In this document: positions 24,578 through 33,481 of the stretch, piece by piece
Position numbering within the stretch: the stretch's first letter is position 1
How the letters are laid out: each line of letters begins with the position of its first letter
From: Rhizobium sp. NXC14
GTDB lineage: Bacteria; Pseudomonadota; Alphaproteobacteria; Rhizobiales; Rhizobiaceae
Assembly: GCF_002117485.1 (NCBI RefSeq)
Contig: NZ_CP021032.1
Coordinates: 248,001-312,000 of the forward strand
Length of the DNA stretch: 64,000 nt
Direction: 5' to 3'
Position numbers and translations under genes: made by a program
The notes under the pieces: model-generated
Told to the model about the DNA's origin: nothing
Databases searched by the model: none
The model's input: only the letters and a program-made list of their open reading frames with translations

Positions 24578-25861
24578 CTACCAGTTGGGCAGGGCGAGTT
24601 GCTTGGCCTGTTTGCGCACATCCTCGTCATAGAGCTTGGCGGCTTCCGCAGGCTGACGGATGCCGGAGCCGACTTCGACGGTGATCTGCTCCAAAGCCGG
24701 GCCCTTGACCGGCGAAACGAACTCCAGCGCTGGCGTCGTTTTGTCCTTAGCCTCGAAATAAGGAAGCATGTCCTTGATTGCAGGCGGCACGTCCGCCGGG
24801 AGATCGCAACCGTCGACGAGGGAGGGCCCTTGCACGGCGTTGGTTTCCACCATCACCTTGCAGCCTTCGACGCTGCCGGCAAAATCAATGAACTTCTTTG
24901 CTTCCTCGGCGTGCTGGCTGGTGGCCGGAATATAGAGGCCAGGCGGCATCCAGACCGTCAGGCCGTTCGTGGCTGCCTCATCGCTCGGTTGGGCGAAGAA
25001 GCCGACATCGCTGAGGTTTTCAGGATAATTCTGTTTAATTGCGCCGACCGCAAAGCTCAGCATCGGATAGTGCGCCGCCTCGCCGGTGGCCACCATTCTC
25101 AACCCGTCATCATAGCTTGCTGCGCCGAAGTCTTCATTCATCAGCCCGGCGTCATGAACTTCCTTCAGGCGTTCGAAGCCTTTCATCGCTGCCGGCGTCT
25201 CTGCGTATTTCGCCTTGTTGGCGGTATAGTCGGCAGCGAAGTTCGGAACGGCAGCATGCAGGTTGTAATAGTCGGCCAATACGAACAGCTGCGAGGTCCA
25301 GGTATCGCGATAGGTTTGCGCGACTGCGACCTTGCCCGATGCCTTGACCTTGGCGTTGTTCGCCATGAACTCCGCCCATGTCTTTGGCACCGAGAGGCCG
25401 AGGTCCTGGTAGATCTTTCTGTTGTAGAGAATCCCGCCGGCCATCGCCGTGCCGAAGGGAACGCCATAGACTTTGCCGTCGGCACTAACGACGGCCTTGA
25501 AGTCGCCGGACACTTTCGCCTGCGAGGCGAGACCGCTCAGATCGACAAGCGTTTGCGTCGGCTTCAGCGCCTGCAAGAGCGACCCGGAATTATACAGGAA
25601 CACATCGGACATCTCCCCCGTCGCCAGACGCGTCTTGACGATATTGTCGCCTTCGCCACCGCCCGGCCGCTGCTCGATCTCGATCGTCACGTCGGGTGCC
25701 TTGCTTTGATAAGCGGCAACGAGCGCCTCGGCCGCCGCGACCGTATCGGGATTGTTGTCGATCAGGAATGACAGCGTGACTTCGGCCTGCGACGGGCCGG
25801 CCGCGGCCAAGGCCAGAAGCGCGGATGCGCCGGCAAGAATGAGCTTTATCCGATGTGTCAT
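24578..25861 (-). CDS. Sugar ABC transporter substrate-binding protein
   Basis: 427 residues. A signal peptide (residues 1-25, cut after SQA) precedes EVTLSFLIDNNPDTVAAAEA, the family 1 extracellular solute-binding pattern. The ATG at 25861 has AGGAGG upstream; the frame extends further back into the rhamnosidase 3' end without meaning. Location directly after the alpha-L-rhamnosidase gene suggests a rhamnose-containing glycoside or oligosaccharide as ligand. Confidence 0.9.
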   Translation of the reverse strand: MTHRIKLILAGASALLALAAAGPSQAEVTLSFLIDNNPDTVAAAEALVAAYQSKAPDVTIEIEQRPGGGEGDNIVKTRLATGEMSDVFLYNSGSLLQALKPTQTLVDLSGLASQAKVSGDFKAVVSADGKVYGVPFGTAMAGGILYNRKIYQDLGLSVPKTWAEFMANNAKVKASGKVAVAQTYRDTWTSQLFVLADYYNLHAAVPNFAADYTANKAKYAETPAAMKGFERLKEVHDAGLMNEDFGAASYDDGLRMVATGEAAHYPMLSFAVGAIKQNYPENLSDVGFFAQPSDEAATNGLTVWMPPGLYIPATSQHAEEAKKFIDFAGSVEGCKVMVETNAVQGPSLVDGCDLPADVPPAIKDMLPYFEAKDKTTPALEFVSPVKGPALEQITVEVGSGIRQPAEAAKLYDEDVRKQAKQLALPNW

Positions 25862-25898
25862 GACGTTCCTCCTCTGAACGGTTTGACCTGTATGCTCC

Positions 25899-28220
25899 TC
25901 AATAATCGGGTAGGGAAAAGACCAGCCTATGCGTGCCTGGGGGAAGAACCGCCTCCTCAATGACAGGCTCGCCATTGAGTGACGCATTGTGGTGCCGCCG
26001 GCCGGGCCGGAAGCGGCCGACGCAACCCTCCGGGAGCGTCAGCACATAGGTGACCTCGCTGCCGGTGCAGTGCCAGCCGGCCTCGATGCGCCCCTGGCTG
26101 ATATCGTGATAGGTCGAAACCGGCGAAAGCGACGGGATCGGCGTCGGGTCGACGATCACTTCGGCAAAGCCGGGTGCGGCCGGGCTCGGCGAAATGCCGG
26201 CGACACATTCGAACAGCCATTGGCAGACCGCGCCATAGGCGTAGTGGTTATAGCTGTTCATGTCGGGTTCGTAGATGGTGCCGTCGGGCGCCATCGAATC
26301 CCAGCGCTCCCAGATCGTCGTCGCCCCCTTTGAAACCTGGTAGAGCCAGCCCGGCACATCCTCCTGCAGGAAGACTTTTTCGGCGAGGTCGTCCATGCCG
26401 AGTTTCGTCAGCGCCGGCAAAAGGGCCGGAGTGCCGATGAAGCCGGTGCCGATCTTGTAGTCGGCATCGACGACCACCTGCCTGAAATGTCGCCGGGCGG
26501 CCTCATGATGCTCACCCGGTATCAGGTCATACAGGAAGGCCAGCGCATAGGATGTCTGATCGTTATGGGCGAGCCGCCCGGCCGGCGTGATGAACTCGTT
26601 GGCAAAAGCCAGCCGGATCTTGTCGGCGCGGCCCTTCATCTGCTCTTCGAGCGCATGCTCGCCGAGAACGCCAGCGACCTTTGCTAGAAGATCCGTCGAA
26701 ATGAAGTGGTAGAGGGTCGCCGCACAATCGTCGGCAATGGTCGGGCGCGGCTTTCTGTTATCGCCGACCGGCTGCAGCCAGTCGCCGAAGGTGAAGCCGC
26801 GGGCGCCCCAATGCGAGGGCGGATGGACAATCGGGCCGTCCGAGATGGACCAGACGAAATCGACCCAGCGCACCATGGAATCCAGGCATTCCGAAAGAAC
26901 GGCTCGGTCGCCGTAATGGGTGTAGAGGACCCAGGGGATCACGACAATCGCGTCGCCCCAGCCGGTCGAGCCGGCATAGCCCGGGAAATTGCCGGGGTGC
27001 AGACGCGTCGGGTCGGGCGAGAAATGCGAAACGGCGCCGTCCTCGCGCTGGTCGGCCATCACATCGCGCAGATATTTCTTGAGGAAGGACTGGCTGTCGC
27101 TCAGCCAACAGGCCGTCGCGGCAAAGACTTGGGCATCACCCGTCCAGCCGAGCCGTTCGTCGCGTTGCGGGCAATCTGTGGGCACTTCGATGAAATTGGC
27201 GCGCTGCGACCAGATGGTATTTTCAACCAGGCGATTGACGAGAGGATTGCCCGAGGTGAAGCCGCCCGCCGGTTCCGGCACCGAGGAGATTGGGATCGAG
27301 GCGATTTCAACAATCTCCGCATCGCCTTTGATCGTCACCCTGGCATAACGGAAGCCGTGAAAGGTGAAATGCGGCGCGTAGGTCTCGTCACCACCTCCGC
27401 TGAGCGTATAGAGGGTATGCGCAGCGGCGGCGCGATAATTGCGATTGTCGAAATGGCGTTCCGGCCCAAGGACTTCGGAGTGCTCGACCCGTACTTCGGT
27501 GCCGCTGACGCCACGGACCGTGTATCTGACGTAGCCGCCGACATTCTGGCCGAAATCATAGATCGTCCTGCCTTCATGATCGGTCCAGCTTTCGATGGGG
27601 GCGAGCGGCTGCAGCTCCCGCACCGCTGTCGTCTCGTGCGCGACGAGCAGCCCCGTGTCGAACGGCAATCGCTCGGTCCCGTGGGTTTCGGCGACCTTTT
27701 CCAGGCGTGCATCGTAAATCTCACCGTAATAGATCCCCGACTTCTGGATCGGCAGAAGGCCGCTTTGCCAGGTCGTATCGGTAGAAAGAATGGTGCCGCT
27801 GGGGCCGACCAGATCCGCAATGGCCCCGATCCTGTCGCCCCAGCAGTTGGGAATAGCCTGGGCACCCCACATGATGGGCGAGCGGTACCATCCATCGGCG
27901 AGCCAGATTTCTATCCGGTTAATGCCTGACTTCAGAAATCTCGAGATGTCGTATCGCTGATAGGCAATGCGGGCGTCGTAATTCGTCCAGCCGGGCGTCA
28001 GCAGATCGTTGCCGACGCGGGTGCCGTTGATGAAGCAGCGATAGAGGCCGAGCGCCGAGATGAAGAGTCCGATCGGAAGGTCGGTGCCGTCATGATCGAA
28101 GGTCTTGGAGACGAAGCTTGCGGCCGTTCCCTGGCCGCGGTCCGACAGTGGTGCGATCATCTCTCCGGACCAGGCGCGATAAACGAGATTGCCGTCGATG
28201 GCTGCCGGCTGAAAGTTCAT
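25899..28220 (-). CDS. GH78 alpha-L-rhamnosidase
   Basis: 773 residues. The N-terminal half holds the beta-sandwich domains (GLYRCFINGTRVGNDLLTPG, WLADGWYRS), the middle a rhamnosidase concanavalin-like domain (YDFGQNVGGYVRYTV), and the C-terminal half the (alpha/alpha)6 barrel with the diagnostic DCPQRDERLGWTGDAQVFA acidic motif, then a C-terminal beta domain. No signal peptide is seen, so it probably acts in the cytoplasm on imported rhamnosides. I used the ATG at 28220 with GGGAGG upstream. It is the first gene of the operon, divergent from lacI and directly controlled by the palindrome at 28239-28268. Confidence 0.9.
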   Translation of the reverse strand: MNFQPAAIDGNLVYRAWSGEMIAPLSDRGQGTAASFVSKTFDHDGTDLPIGLFISALGLYRCFINGTRVGNDLLTPGWTNYDARIAYQRYDISRFLKSGINRIEIWLADGWYRSPIMWGAQAIPNCWGDRIGAIADLVGPSGTILSTDTTWQSGLLPIQKSGIYYGEIYDARLEKVAETHGTERLPFDTGLLVAHETTAVRELQPLAPIESWTDHEGRTIYDFGQNVGGYVRYTVRGVSGTEVRVEHSEVLGPERHFDNRNYRAAAAHTLYTLSGGGDETYAPHFTFHGFRYARVTIKGDAEIVEIASIPISSVPEPAGGFTSGNPLVNRLVENTIWSQRANFIEVPTDCPQRDERLGWTGDAQVFAATACWLSDSQSFLKKYLRDVMADQREDGAVSHFSPDPTRLHPGNFPGYAGSTGWGDAIVVIPWVLYTHYGDRAVLSECLDSMVRWVDFVWSISDGPIVHPPSHWGARGFTFGDWLQPVGDNRKPRPTIADDCAATLYHFISTDLLAKVAGVLGEHALEEQMKGRADKIRLAFANEFITPAGRLAHNDQTSYALAFLYDLIPGEHHEAARRHFRQVVVDADYKIGTGFIGTPALLPALTKLGMDDLAEKVFLQEDVPGWLYQVSKGATTIWERWDSMAPDGTIYEPDMNSYNHYAYGAVCQWLFECVAGISPSPAAPGFAEVIVDPTPIPSLSPVSTYHDISQGRIEAGWHCTGSEVTYVLTLPEGCVGRFRPGRRHHNASLNGEPVIEEAVLPPGTHRLVFSLPDY

Positions 28221-28238
28221 CAAGTCCTCCCGCAGAGT

Positions 28239-28268
28239 TGTAGAACGTTCTCCATATAACGTTCTACA
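28239..28268. promoter_or_regulatory. Perfect inverted repeat, probable LacI-family operator
   Basis: TGTAGAACGTT (28239-28249) and AACGTTCTACA (28258-28268) form a perfect 11-bp inverted repeat with an 8-base spacer. Each arm also contains an AACGTT core, the central type of site bound by LacI-family proteins. It lies 19 bases before the rhamnosidase start and about 100 before lacI, so it can regulate both. Confidence 0.75.
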
Positions 28269-28363
28269 TTTTTTTCGGAAGTGCAATAGAAATTTCGTCA
28301 CCAGTCTGCCATGGTGTTTCTAAGGGCGATTGTGACCGCCCGCAGCGCAAGTCCAGAGATTTC

Positions 28364-29422
28364 ATGTCGATCGAAGAGAAAAAAAGACTGCAACGAAATG
28401 ATCGCGTGACGATCCGGACGGTGGCAACGCATGCAGGCGTATCGGTCGCCGCGGTCTCGAAGGTGATGCGCAACGCTTACGGCGTCAGCGAAGCGCTGCG
28501 GGCAAGAGTGACCGACGCTATTGAAGCGCTTGGATATCGGCCCTCACGGGCGGCGCGCGGGTTGCGCGGCCGGAGTTTCACCATCGGCGTGCTTTTGATC
28601 GACATCCGCAACCCCTTCCTGCCGGAGGTGATTGCCGGGGTAAACGGTGTGCTGGCGCCTTCGCATTACCAGGCGATGATCGGCGTCAGTGATGCGCGCG
28701 TACAGCTGGAGACGTCGTTGATCGAGTCGATGATCGACTACAAGATGGACGGCCTGATCCTGGTTGCGCCGCGCCTGCCTTCGGACATCATCGCAAAATT
28801 CGCGGCTCAGATACCGATCGTCGCCGTCGGTTATCACGATGCCGGCGCCACGGCCTTCGATACGGTCAATGCCGATGACCAGCGTGGAGCCGAGATTGCG
28901 GTGGAAGCGCTGCTTGCCTGCGGCTATCGCGACATCGAAATGCTGAGCCTCGGCGAGCGTGAGGGGCACCAGGTCTCTGTCGTGCGCCAGCGCGAGATCG
29001 GCTTCCGCCGGGCGATGCAGCGTGCCGGACTGGGATCGTCTGCGCCGATCACCAAAATTCCGATCGCCCCGCCAAAGCGGGAGGAAACGATGCGAAAGTT
29101 CCTGTCGAGAAAGAACAAGCCGCGCGCCGTTTTCTGCTGGAGCGATCTCGACGCCATCACTCTTCTGAGCCTGGCGATGGAGATGGGTGTGCGTGTGCCC
29201 GAGGACCTTGCCGTCATCGGATATGACAATTCGTCGACCGCAGCGCTCGGCCTCGTCAATCTCGCAAGCATCGATCAATCGGGCAGGGAACTCGGTCAGG
29301 TCGCCACCCGGACGTTGATTTCGAGAATAGAGGGCCGCACCGGCGCGGAGCATATTTTCCAGATGCCGTCGCTGGTCAGCCGCAACAGCCTGACCCGATC
29401 CGGCAATGCCACGGATACTTAG
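28364..29422 (+). CDS. LacI-family transcriptional regulator
   Basis: 352 residues. The helix-turn-helix and hinge (residues about 15-70: TIRTVATHAGVSVAAVSKVM, then ALGYRPSRAARGLRG) are followed by a periplasmic-binding-protein-like ligand domain (about 75-345, FTIGVLLIDIRNPFLPEVIA; AVFCWSDLDAITLL). It is divergent from the rhamnosidase operon and is its likely repressor, relieved by a rhamnose-containing ligand or product. Confidence 0.88.
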   Translation: MSIEEKKRLQRNDRVTIRTVATHAGVSVAAVSKVMRNAYGVSEALRARVTDAIEALGYRPSRAARGLRGRSFTIGVLLIDIRNPFLPEVIAGVNGVLAPSHYQAMIGVSDARVQLETSLIESMIDYKMDGLILVAPRLPSDIIAKFAAQIPIVAVGYHDAGATAFDTVNADDQRGAEIAVEALLACGYRDIEMLSLGEREGHQVSVVRQREIGFRRAMQRAGLGSSAPITKIPIAPPKREETMRKFLSRKNKPRAVFCWSDLDAITLLSLAMEMGVRVPEDLAVIGYDNSSTAALGLVNLASIDQSGRELGQVATRTLISRIEGRTGAEHIFQMPSLVSRNSLTRSGNATDT

Positions 29423-29438
29423 AGCGCCAGAAATGGAA

Positions 29439-29468
29439 AGGCCGGCAGCTCATCTGCGCTGCCGGCCT
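29439..29468. terminator. Hairpin between convergent lacI and DapA-family genes
   Basis: AGGCCGGCAGC (29439-29449) and GCTGCCGGCCT (29458-29468) form a perfect 11-bp stem with an 8-base loop, 17 bases after the lacI stop and 8 bases before the DapA-family stop. It is probably a shared terminator, though without a T run. Confidence 0.6.
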
Positions 29469-29475
29469 CGTAATC

Positions 29476-30387
29476 TCAGGCGGCCTTGCCGAACTTCGAA
29501 GGACGCGTGGCGGCGGCCTTCTTGACCATGGCGGTAACCTCCGCCCGGCGGGCGCCGGATAGCGGCAGGCGCGGCATGCGTACGCGTTCCGAGCCGCGGC
29601 CCATGATCTGCTCGGCGAGCTTGATCGACTGCACGAGGTCATGCTCGGCATCGAGATGCAGAAGCGGCATGAACCAGCGGTAGATCCTGCGGGCCTCTTC
29701 CCAATCACCGCGTTCGGCGGCGGCAACGAGCTGCACGGATTCCTCCGGGAAGGCGCTGGTCAGCCCCGAGACCCAGCCCTTGGCGCCGAGCATCAGTCCT
29801 TCGAGCGCGACGTCGTCGAGGCCGGCGAAGATATCGAAACGGTCGCCGAATTCGTTGATGAGATCGGTGAAGCGGCGCGGATCCGGCGCGCTTTCCTTGA
29901 CCGCCTTGATATTGGGCACATCGGCAAGCACCTTCAGCACATCGGCGCCGATGTTGACGCGGTAGGCCGGCGGATTGTTGTAGAGCATGATCGGCAGCGA
30001 GGTCGCTTCGGCGACGGTGCGGAAATGCGCGATCAGCTCTTCGGGCTTCGGCACATAAACCATGGCCGGCAGCAGCATCAGCCCGTCGGCGCCGAGTTTT
30101 TCGGCGTCGCGGGCATAGGCCACGGCACGGCGCGTATCGAATTCGGAGACGCCCGTCACGACGGGGACGCGGCCGTTGACGACCTCGACGGCGGCTTTGA
30201 GGATCGTACGCTTCTCATCGGGATCGAGCGAGTTGTTCTCACCACATGTGCCCATGACGATCAGCCCATTGACGCCGTCGTTGACGAGCGCGTCCTGAAC
30301 ACGCTGGGTTGCGGAAAGATCCACGGAAAGATCTTCGTTGAACTGCGTCGTTACGGCGGGAAATACGCCCTTCCATCCTGTTGTCAT
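29476..30387 (-). CDS. DapA-family lyase/deaminase
   Basis: 303 residues, a dihydrodipicolinate synthase-family TIM barrel. The Schiff-base lysine is Lys164 in IKAVKESAPDPRRF, with Tyr136 in MLYNNPPAYRV and the carboxylate-binding region MGTCGENNSL. The YNNP/KES pattern is not that of true DapA; it fits dehydratase/deaminase members such as 1-pyrroline-4-hydroxy-2-carboxylate deaminase or keto-deoxy-sugar-acid dehydratases. It is divergent from a GntR gene and a peptidase of the Xaa-Pro type, which would fit hydroxyproline breakdown, but no epimerase or oxidase of that pathway is here. Start 30387 chosen; the frame upstream is spurious. Confidence 0.8.
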   Translation of the reverse strand: MTTGWKGVFPAVTTQFNEDLSVDLSATQRVQDALVNDGVNGLIVMGTCGENNSLDPDEKRTILKAAVEVVNGRVPVVTGVSEFDTRRAVAYARDAEKLGADGLMLLPAMVYVPKPEELIAHFRTVAEATSLPIMLYNNPPAYRVNIGADVLKVLADVPNIKAVKESAPDPRRFTDLINEFGDRFDIFAGLDDVALEGLMLGAKGWVSGLTSAFPEESVQLVAAAERGDWEEARRIYRWFMPLLHLDAEHDLVQSIKLAEQIMGRGSERVRMPRLPLSGARRAEVTAMVKKAAATRPSKFGKAA

Positions 30388-30411
30388 CGATCGAAACTCC
30401 GTTAAAGTCGA

Positions 30412-30426
30412 TTTGTTATATACAAA
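30412..30426. promoter_or_regulatory. Inverted repeat TTTGT-N5-ACAAA, probable GntR operator
   Basis: A perfect 5-bp inverted repeat (TTTGTTATATACAAA) lies 25 bases upstream of the DapA-family start, in the divergent promoter region with the GntR gene. A TTTGTAAAT half-site occurs about 30 bases further on. GntR family sites often have this TTGT/ACAA form. Confidence 0.55.
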
Positions 30427-30524
30427 CTGTCGACAAGACACAATCGCCATGATTTGTAAATTCGTGGGGCGTTGCCGAAATCGGCCAAAACGCATTACAA
30501 GGCTCACATCAAGGGGAGGGACGC

Positions 30525-31229
30525 ATGCAGAACGACGTGGAAAATGTGCGGGTGCGCGGTTCCGGCACGCAGAGCATCTATGCCGCGCTGCGCCGGGAGA
30601 TCCTGTCGATGGCGCTGGAACCCGGCAGCCCGCTCGATGAGGTGCGGCTGTCGGAACGTTTCGGAATGTCGAGGACACCTATTCGCGAAGCGCTGTTGCG
30701 CCTTGCCGCCGACGGGCTGGCCACGACGCTGCCGAACCGGAACACGATCGTTGCGCCGATCGATTTCGCCAACCTGCCCACCTATTTCGAAGCGCTGACG
30801 CTGATGTACCGGGTGACGACGCGCGGGGCCGCCGGGCGGCGGAACGACGTGATCATGGAAACCATCCGCCGGCACCAGAAGGACTTCGCCGGCGCGGTTG
30901 CTAAGCGCGACGCCTATGCGATGATCGAGGCCAACCGTGAATTCCACGTGGCGATCGCCGAGCTTGCCGGCAATACCTATTACACGGCCTTTTTCGCAAA
31001 ACTGCTCGACGAAGGCCGGCGCATACTTCGCCTTTATTATTCGACCTTCGACGACCGGCTGCCCCGACAATATGTCGATGAACACGAGGAAATCATCGCT
31101 GCCATCGAGGCCGGCGACGCCGAGCGCGCCGATCGGCTGGCAATCGCCCACGCCGGCCAGATCGTCCGCCAGATCCAGGACTATCTCGCCCGCGACCTTG
31201 ATCGGCCGGTGGCGATCGGCCTGTCCTAA
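30525..31229 (+). CDS. GntR-family regulator (FCD domain)
   Basis: 234 residues. Winged helix (about 15-80: QSIYAALRREILSMALEPGS, then RLSERFGMSRTPIREALLRL) and FCD domain (about 90-225, with the metal-site-like segments EANREFHVAIAELAGN and VDEHEEIIAAIEAGD). It is divergent from the DapA-family gene and 50 bases upstream of the M24 peptidase, and probably controls both. Confidence 0.87.
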   Translation: MQNDVENVRVRGSGTQSIYAALRREILSMALEPGSPLDEVRLSERFGMSRTPIREALLRLAADGLATTLPNRNTIVAPIDFANLPTYFEALTLMYRVTTRGAAGRRNDVIMETIRRHQKDFAGAVAKRDAYAMIEANREFHVAIAELAGNTYYTAFFAKLLDEGRRILRLYYSTFDDRLPRQYVDEHEEIIAAIEAGDAERADRLAIAHAGQIVRQIQDYLARDLDRPVAIGLS

Positions 31230-31279
31230 AGCACCGGTCGCGGCGCGGACAACAGAAACGGCAAGAACAGGAAAACGAC

Positions 31280-32440
31280 ATGTGGTGGCACCACCCCGTA
31301 CCCCGCATCACTGAAGACGAACGGCAAGTTCGCCTCACCAGGCTTCGAGAAGCGATCGACGCAGAAGGACTGGCCGGCGTGCTTCTCGGGCCGACCGAAA
31401 GCTTGCGCTACTTCACGGGGCTCGTCTGGCATGCGAGCGAAAGGTTCCTCGGCGCGCTCGTCACGCCGACGGCCGTTTCCTATATCGTTCCCGGCTTCGA
31501 GCGCAGCCGCGTCGAAACCCTGCCGCATCTGCCGGGGGAAATTCTGGTCTGGGAAGAGGAGGAGAGCAGTGCTGCCCTCATCTCCCGGCTTGTCGGCCGA
31601 GGCGGCAGGCTCGCGCTCGACGATGGTTTGCCGTTCTTCTTTTATCACGCCCTGGCAGCGGCGATGGGCGCCGACAGGCTCGCCGATGGCGGCCGGCTGA
31701 TCCGCGGCCTGCGCCGCATCAAATCCGCCGCGGAGATTGCGCTGATTCAATATGCGATGAACCTGACGCTCAATGTGCACAGGCAGGTGCATTCGCTGTT
31801 GAAGCCGGGCATCACCTCATCCGAGGTGGTCGATTTCATCGATCGGCAGCATCGCCAGGCCGGCGCCGACGACGGCTCGACATTCGCAATCGTCTCCTTC
31901 GGGCTAGCGACCTCGCTGCCGCATGGCGCCGACGGCGATCAGACCCTCGGCGACGACGACGTCATTCTCGTTGACACCGGCTGCCGGATCGACGGTTATC
32001 ATTCCGATATCACCAGAACCTATATGCTCGGCGGCGGCAACAGCGACTTCGAGCGCGCCTGGTGGATCGAGCGCGAGGCGCAGCAGGCCGTCTTCGACGC
32101 TGCCCGGATCGGCGCTGCCTGCTCGAGCCTCGACGATGCGGCCCGCAAGGCGCTCGCCAAGCATTCGCTCGGCCCCGACTATCGCCTGCCGGGGCTGCCG
32201 CATCGCGCCGGTCATGGCCTCGGGCTCGAGATCCACGAGGAGCCTTATATCGTTCGCGGCAACGACACCCCGCTTGCGGCCGGCATGTGTTTTTCCAACG
32301 AACCGATGATCGTCTTTCCGGAGAAATTCGGGATCCGACTGGAAGACCATATCTACATGACAGCCGAGGGACCGCGCTGGTTCACCGCGCCGGCGAGGGG
32401 ACCGACCGAACCGTTCTCCGCAGACGGCGCCACGCCTTAG
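31280..32440 (+). CDS. M24 family peptidase (Xaa-Pro aminopeptidase type)
   Basis: 386 residues with a creatinase-like N-terminal domain (1-150) and a pita-bread catalytic domain. The five metal ligands are visible: Asp in LVDTGCRID, Asp in HSDITRT, His in HRAGHGLGLEIHEEP, Glu in FSNEPMIVFP and Glu in GIRLEDHIYM. M24 enzymes cleave Xaa-Pro bonds or, in creatinase-like members, C-N bonds of other substrates. The GntR gene lies directly upstream. Confidence 0.87.
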   Translation: MWWHHPVPRITEDERQVRLTRLREAIDAEGLAGVLLGPTESLRYFTGLVWHASERFLGALVTPTAVSYIVPGFERSRVETLPHLPGEILVWEEEESSAALISRLVGRGGRLALDDGLPFFFYHALAAAMGADRLADGGRLIRGLRRIKSAAEIALIQYAMNLTLNVHRQVHSLLKPGITSSEVVDFIDRQHRQAGADDGSTFAIVSFGLATSLPHGADGDQTLGDDDVILVDTGCRIDGYHSDITRTYMLGGGNSDFERAWWIEREAQQAVFDAARIGAACSSLDDAARKALAKHSLGPDYRLPGLPHRAGHGLGLEIHEEPYIVRGNDTPLAAGMCFSNEPMIVFPEKFGIRLEDHIYMTAEGPRWFTAPARGPTEPFSADGATP

Positions 32441-32543
32441 CCGCTCCGGTTAGGTCCTTGAGTAGCAACGGAACAACGAGCCTACATAAGGGCCACTTCG
32501 GCGAGGCTGCTTCTTCGGCCCGACGCGGTGTGAGTGACTAAGT

Positions 32544-33467
32544 TCAAGTTTCAATTCGCATTGTGGAAATGAGCTCCTCGCGCTTGGCTAAAGCTTGAAT
32601 GGCCCGCTCCCCAAGTTCGCGGGCCACAAGATTAAGCAAGCCTTCGCAGAACACGATATAGGCGCCCATGCTGTTGCTGAAAAAGCTGCTCGCATGGGGC
32701 ACGAAAAATGCGTGCCGCGAGGGGCCGACGAGAGGGGAGGCGCGCGTGTCCGTCACCGCTATGACGATGAGGCCGAGCTTCGCCGCGATTTCGGCCACAT
32801 TTGCGACGCTGCGTGTGTATGGCGCGCAGCTCGCAACGACGACGACATCGCCTTTCTCCAGTTGGGCCAAGGCCTCGGCGACGCCAAGACGAGGCGCATC
32901 CAGCAGCGAGACATCGCTGCGCAGCATCCCCAGTCCATAGGTCAGAAAGCTTGCGAAGGCATGGAATTGGCGGACGCCATGGATCCTGACGCGGCGGGCG
33001 TTTGCAAGCAAACCGGCGGCTTCAAGCAGCGAATTCGGCTCGATCTGAGCCAGAAAGCCGTCGATGTTGTTCTTGGTCTCCAGGCCAAGTCGGTCAAAGA
33101 TATGCAATTCCTCCTCGCTGTCTTCCTTCGTGGAAAGCAGACGACCCGCCTGGCGGCTGTAAAAGTACCTGTCGTCAGAGGAAAACGCCTGGCGGAAAAC
33201 ACTCTGGAAATCGCTGAATCCGGCAAAACCGAGCTTTTGCGAAAGCCGTGTCAATGTCGAAGCATTCACCCCGAGAGCGTCGGCCAATTCGGATATGGTG
33301 CGAACCGCGGTTTGCTCTGGCGTGTCCACCAGCTTCGCCAGCACATCGAGCGCCTTGTTGCCGAGCGAGATATTGGCATTCTCACGATTGATCCTCACGG
33401 TGAGGTTCCGAAGCTCCTCAATTGTCGCCGGCTTCGCAAATCCGGCAGCCTCATCCGTCACGGTCAT
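32544..33467 (-). CDS. MurR/RpiR-family regulator (first copy)
   Basis: 307 residues. An N-terminal HTH domain (about 20-95: ISELADALGVNASTLTRLSQ KLGF core) is followed by a SIS phosphosugar-binding-like domain (about 140-270, ARRVRIHGVRQFHAFASFLT; DVVVVASCAPYTRSV). I chose the ATG at 33467, preceded by GAGG; a GTG at 33485 would overlap the C45 gene stop. It is the last gene of the C45/ABC unit. A second RpiR gene lies 5 kb away in the same catabolic block. Confidence 0.83.
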   Translation of the reverse strand: MTVTDEAAGFAKPATIEELRNLTVRINRENANISLGNKALDVLAKLVDTPEQTAVRTISELADALGVNASTLTRLSQKLGFAGFSDFQSVFRQAFSSDDRYFYSRQAGRLLSTKEDSEEELHIFDRLGLETKNNIDGFLAQIEPNSLLEAAGLLANARRVRIHGVRQFHAFASFLTYGLGMLRSDVSLLDAPRLGVAEALAQLEKGDVVVVASCAPYTRSVANVAEIAAKLGLIVIAVTDTRASPLVGPSRHAFFVPHASSFFSNSMGAYIVFCEGLLNLVARELGERAIQALAKREELISTMRIET

Positions 33468-33481
33468 GCCCCGCCTCGATG

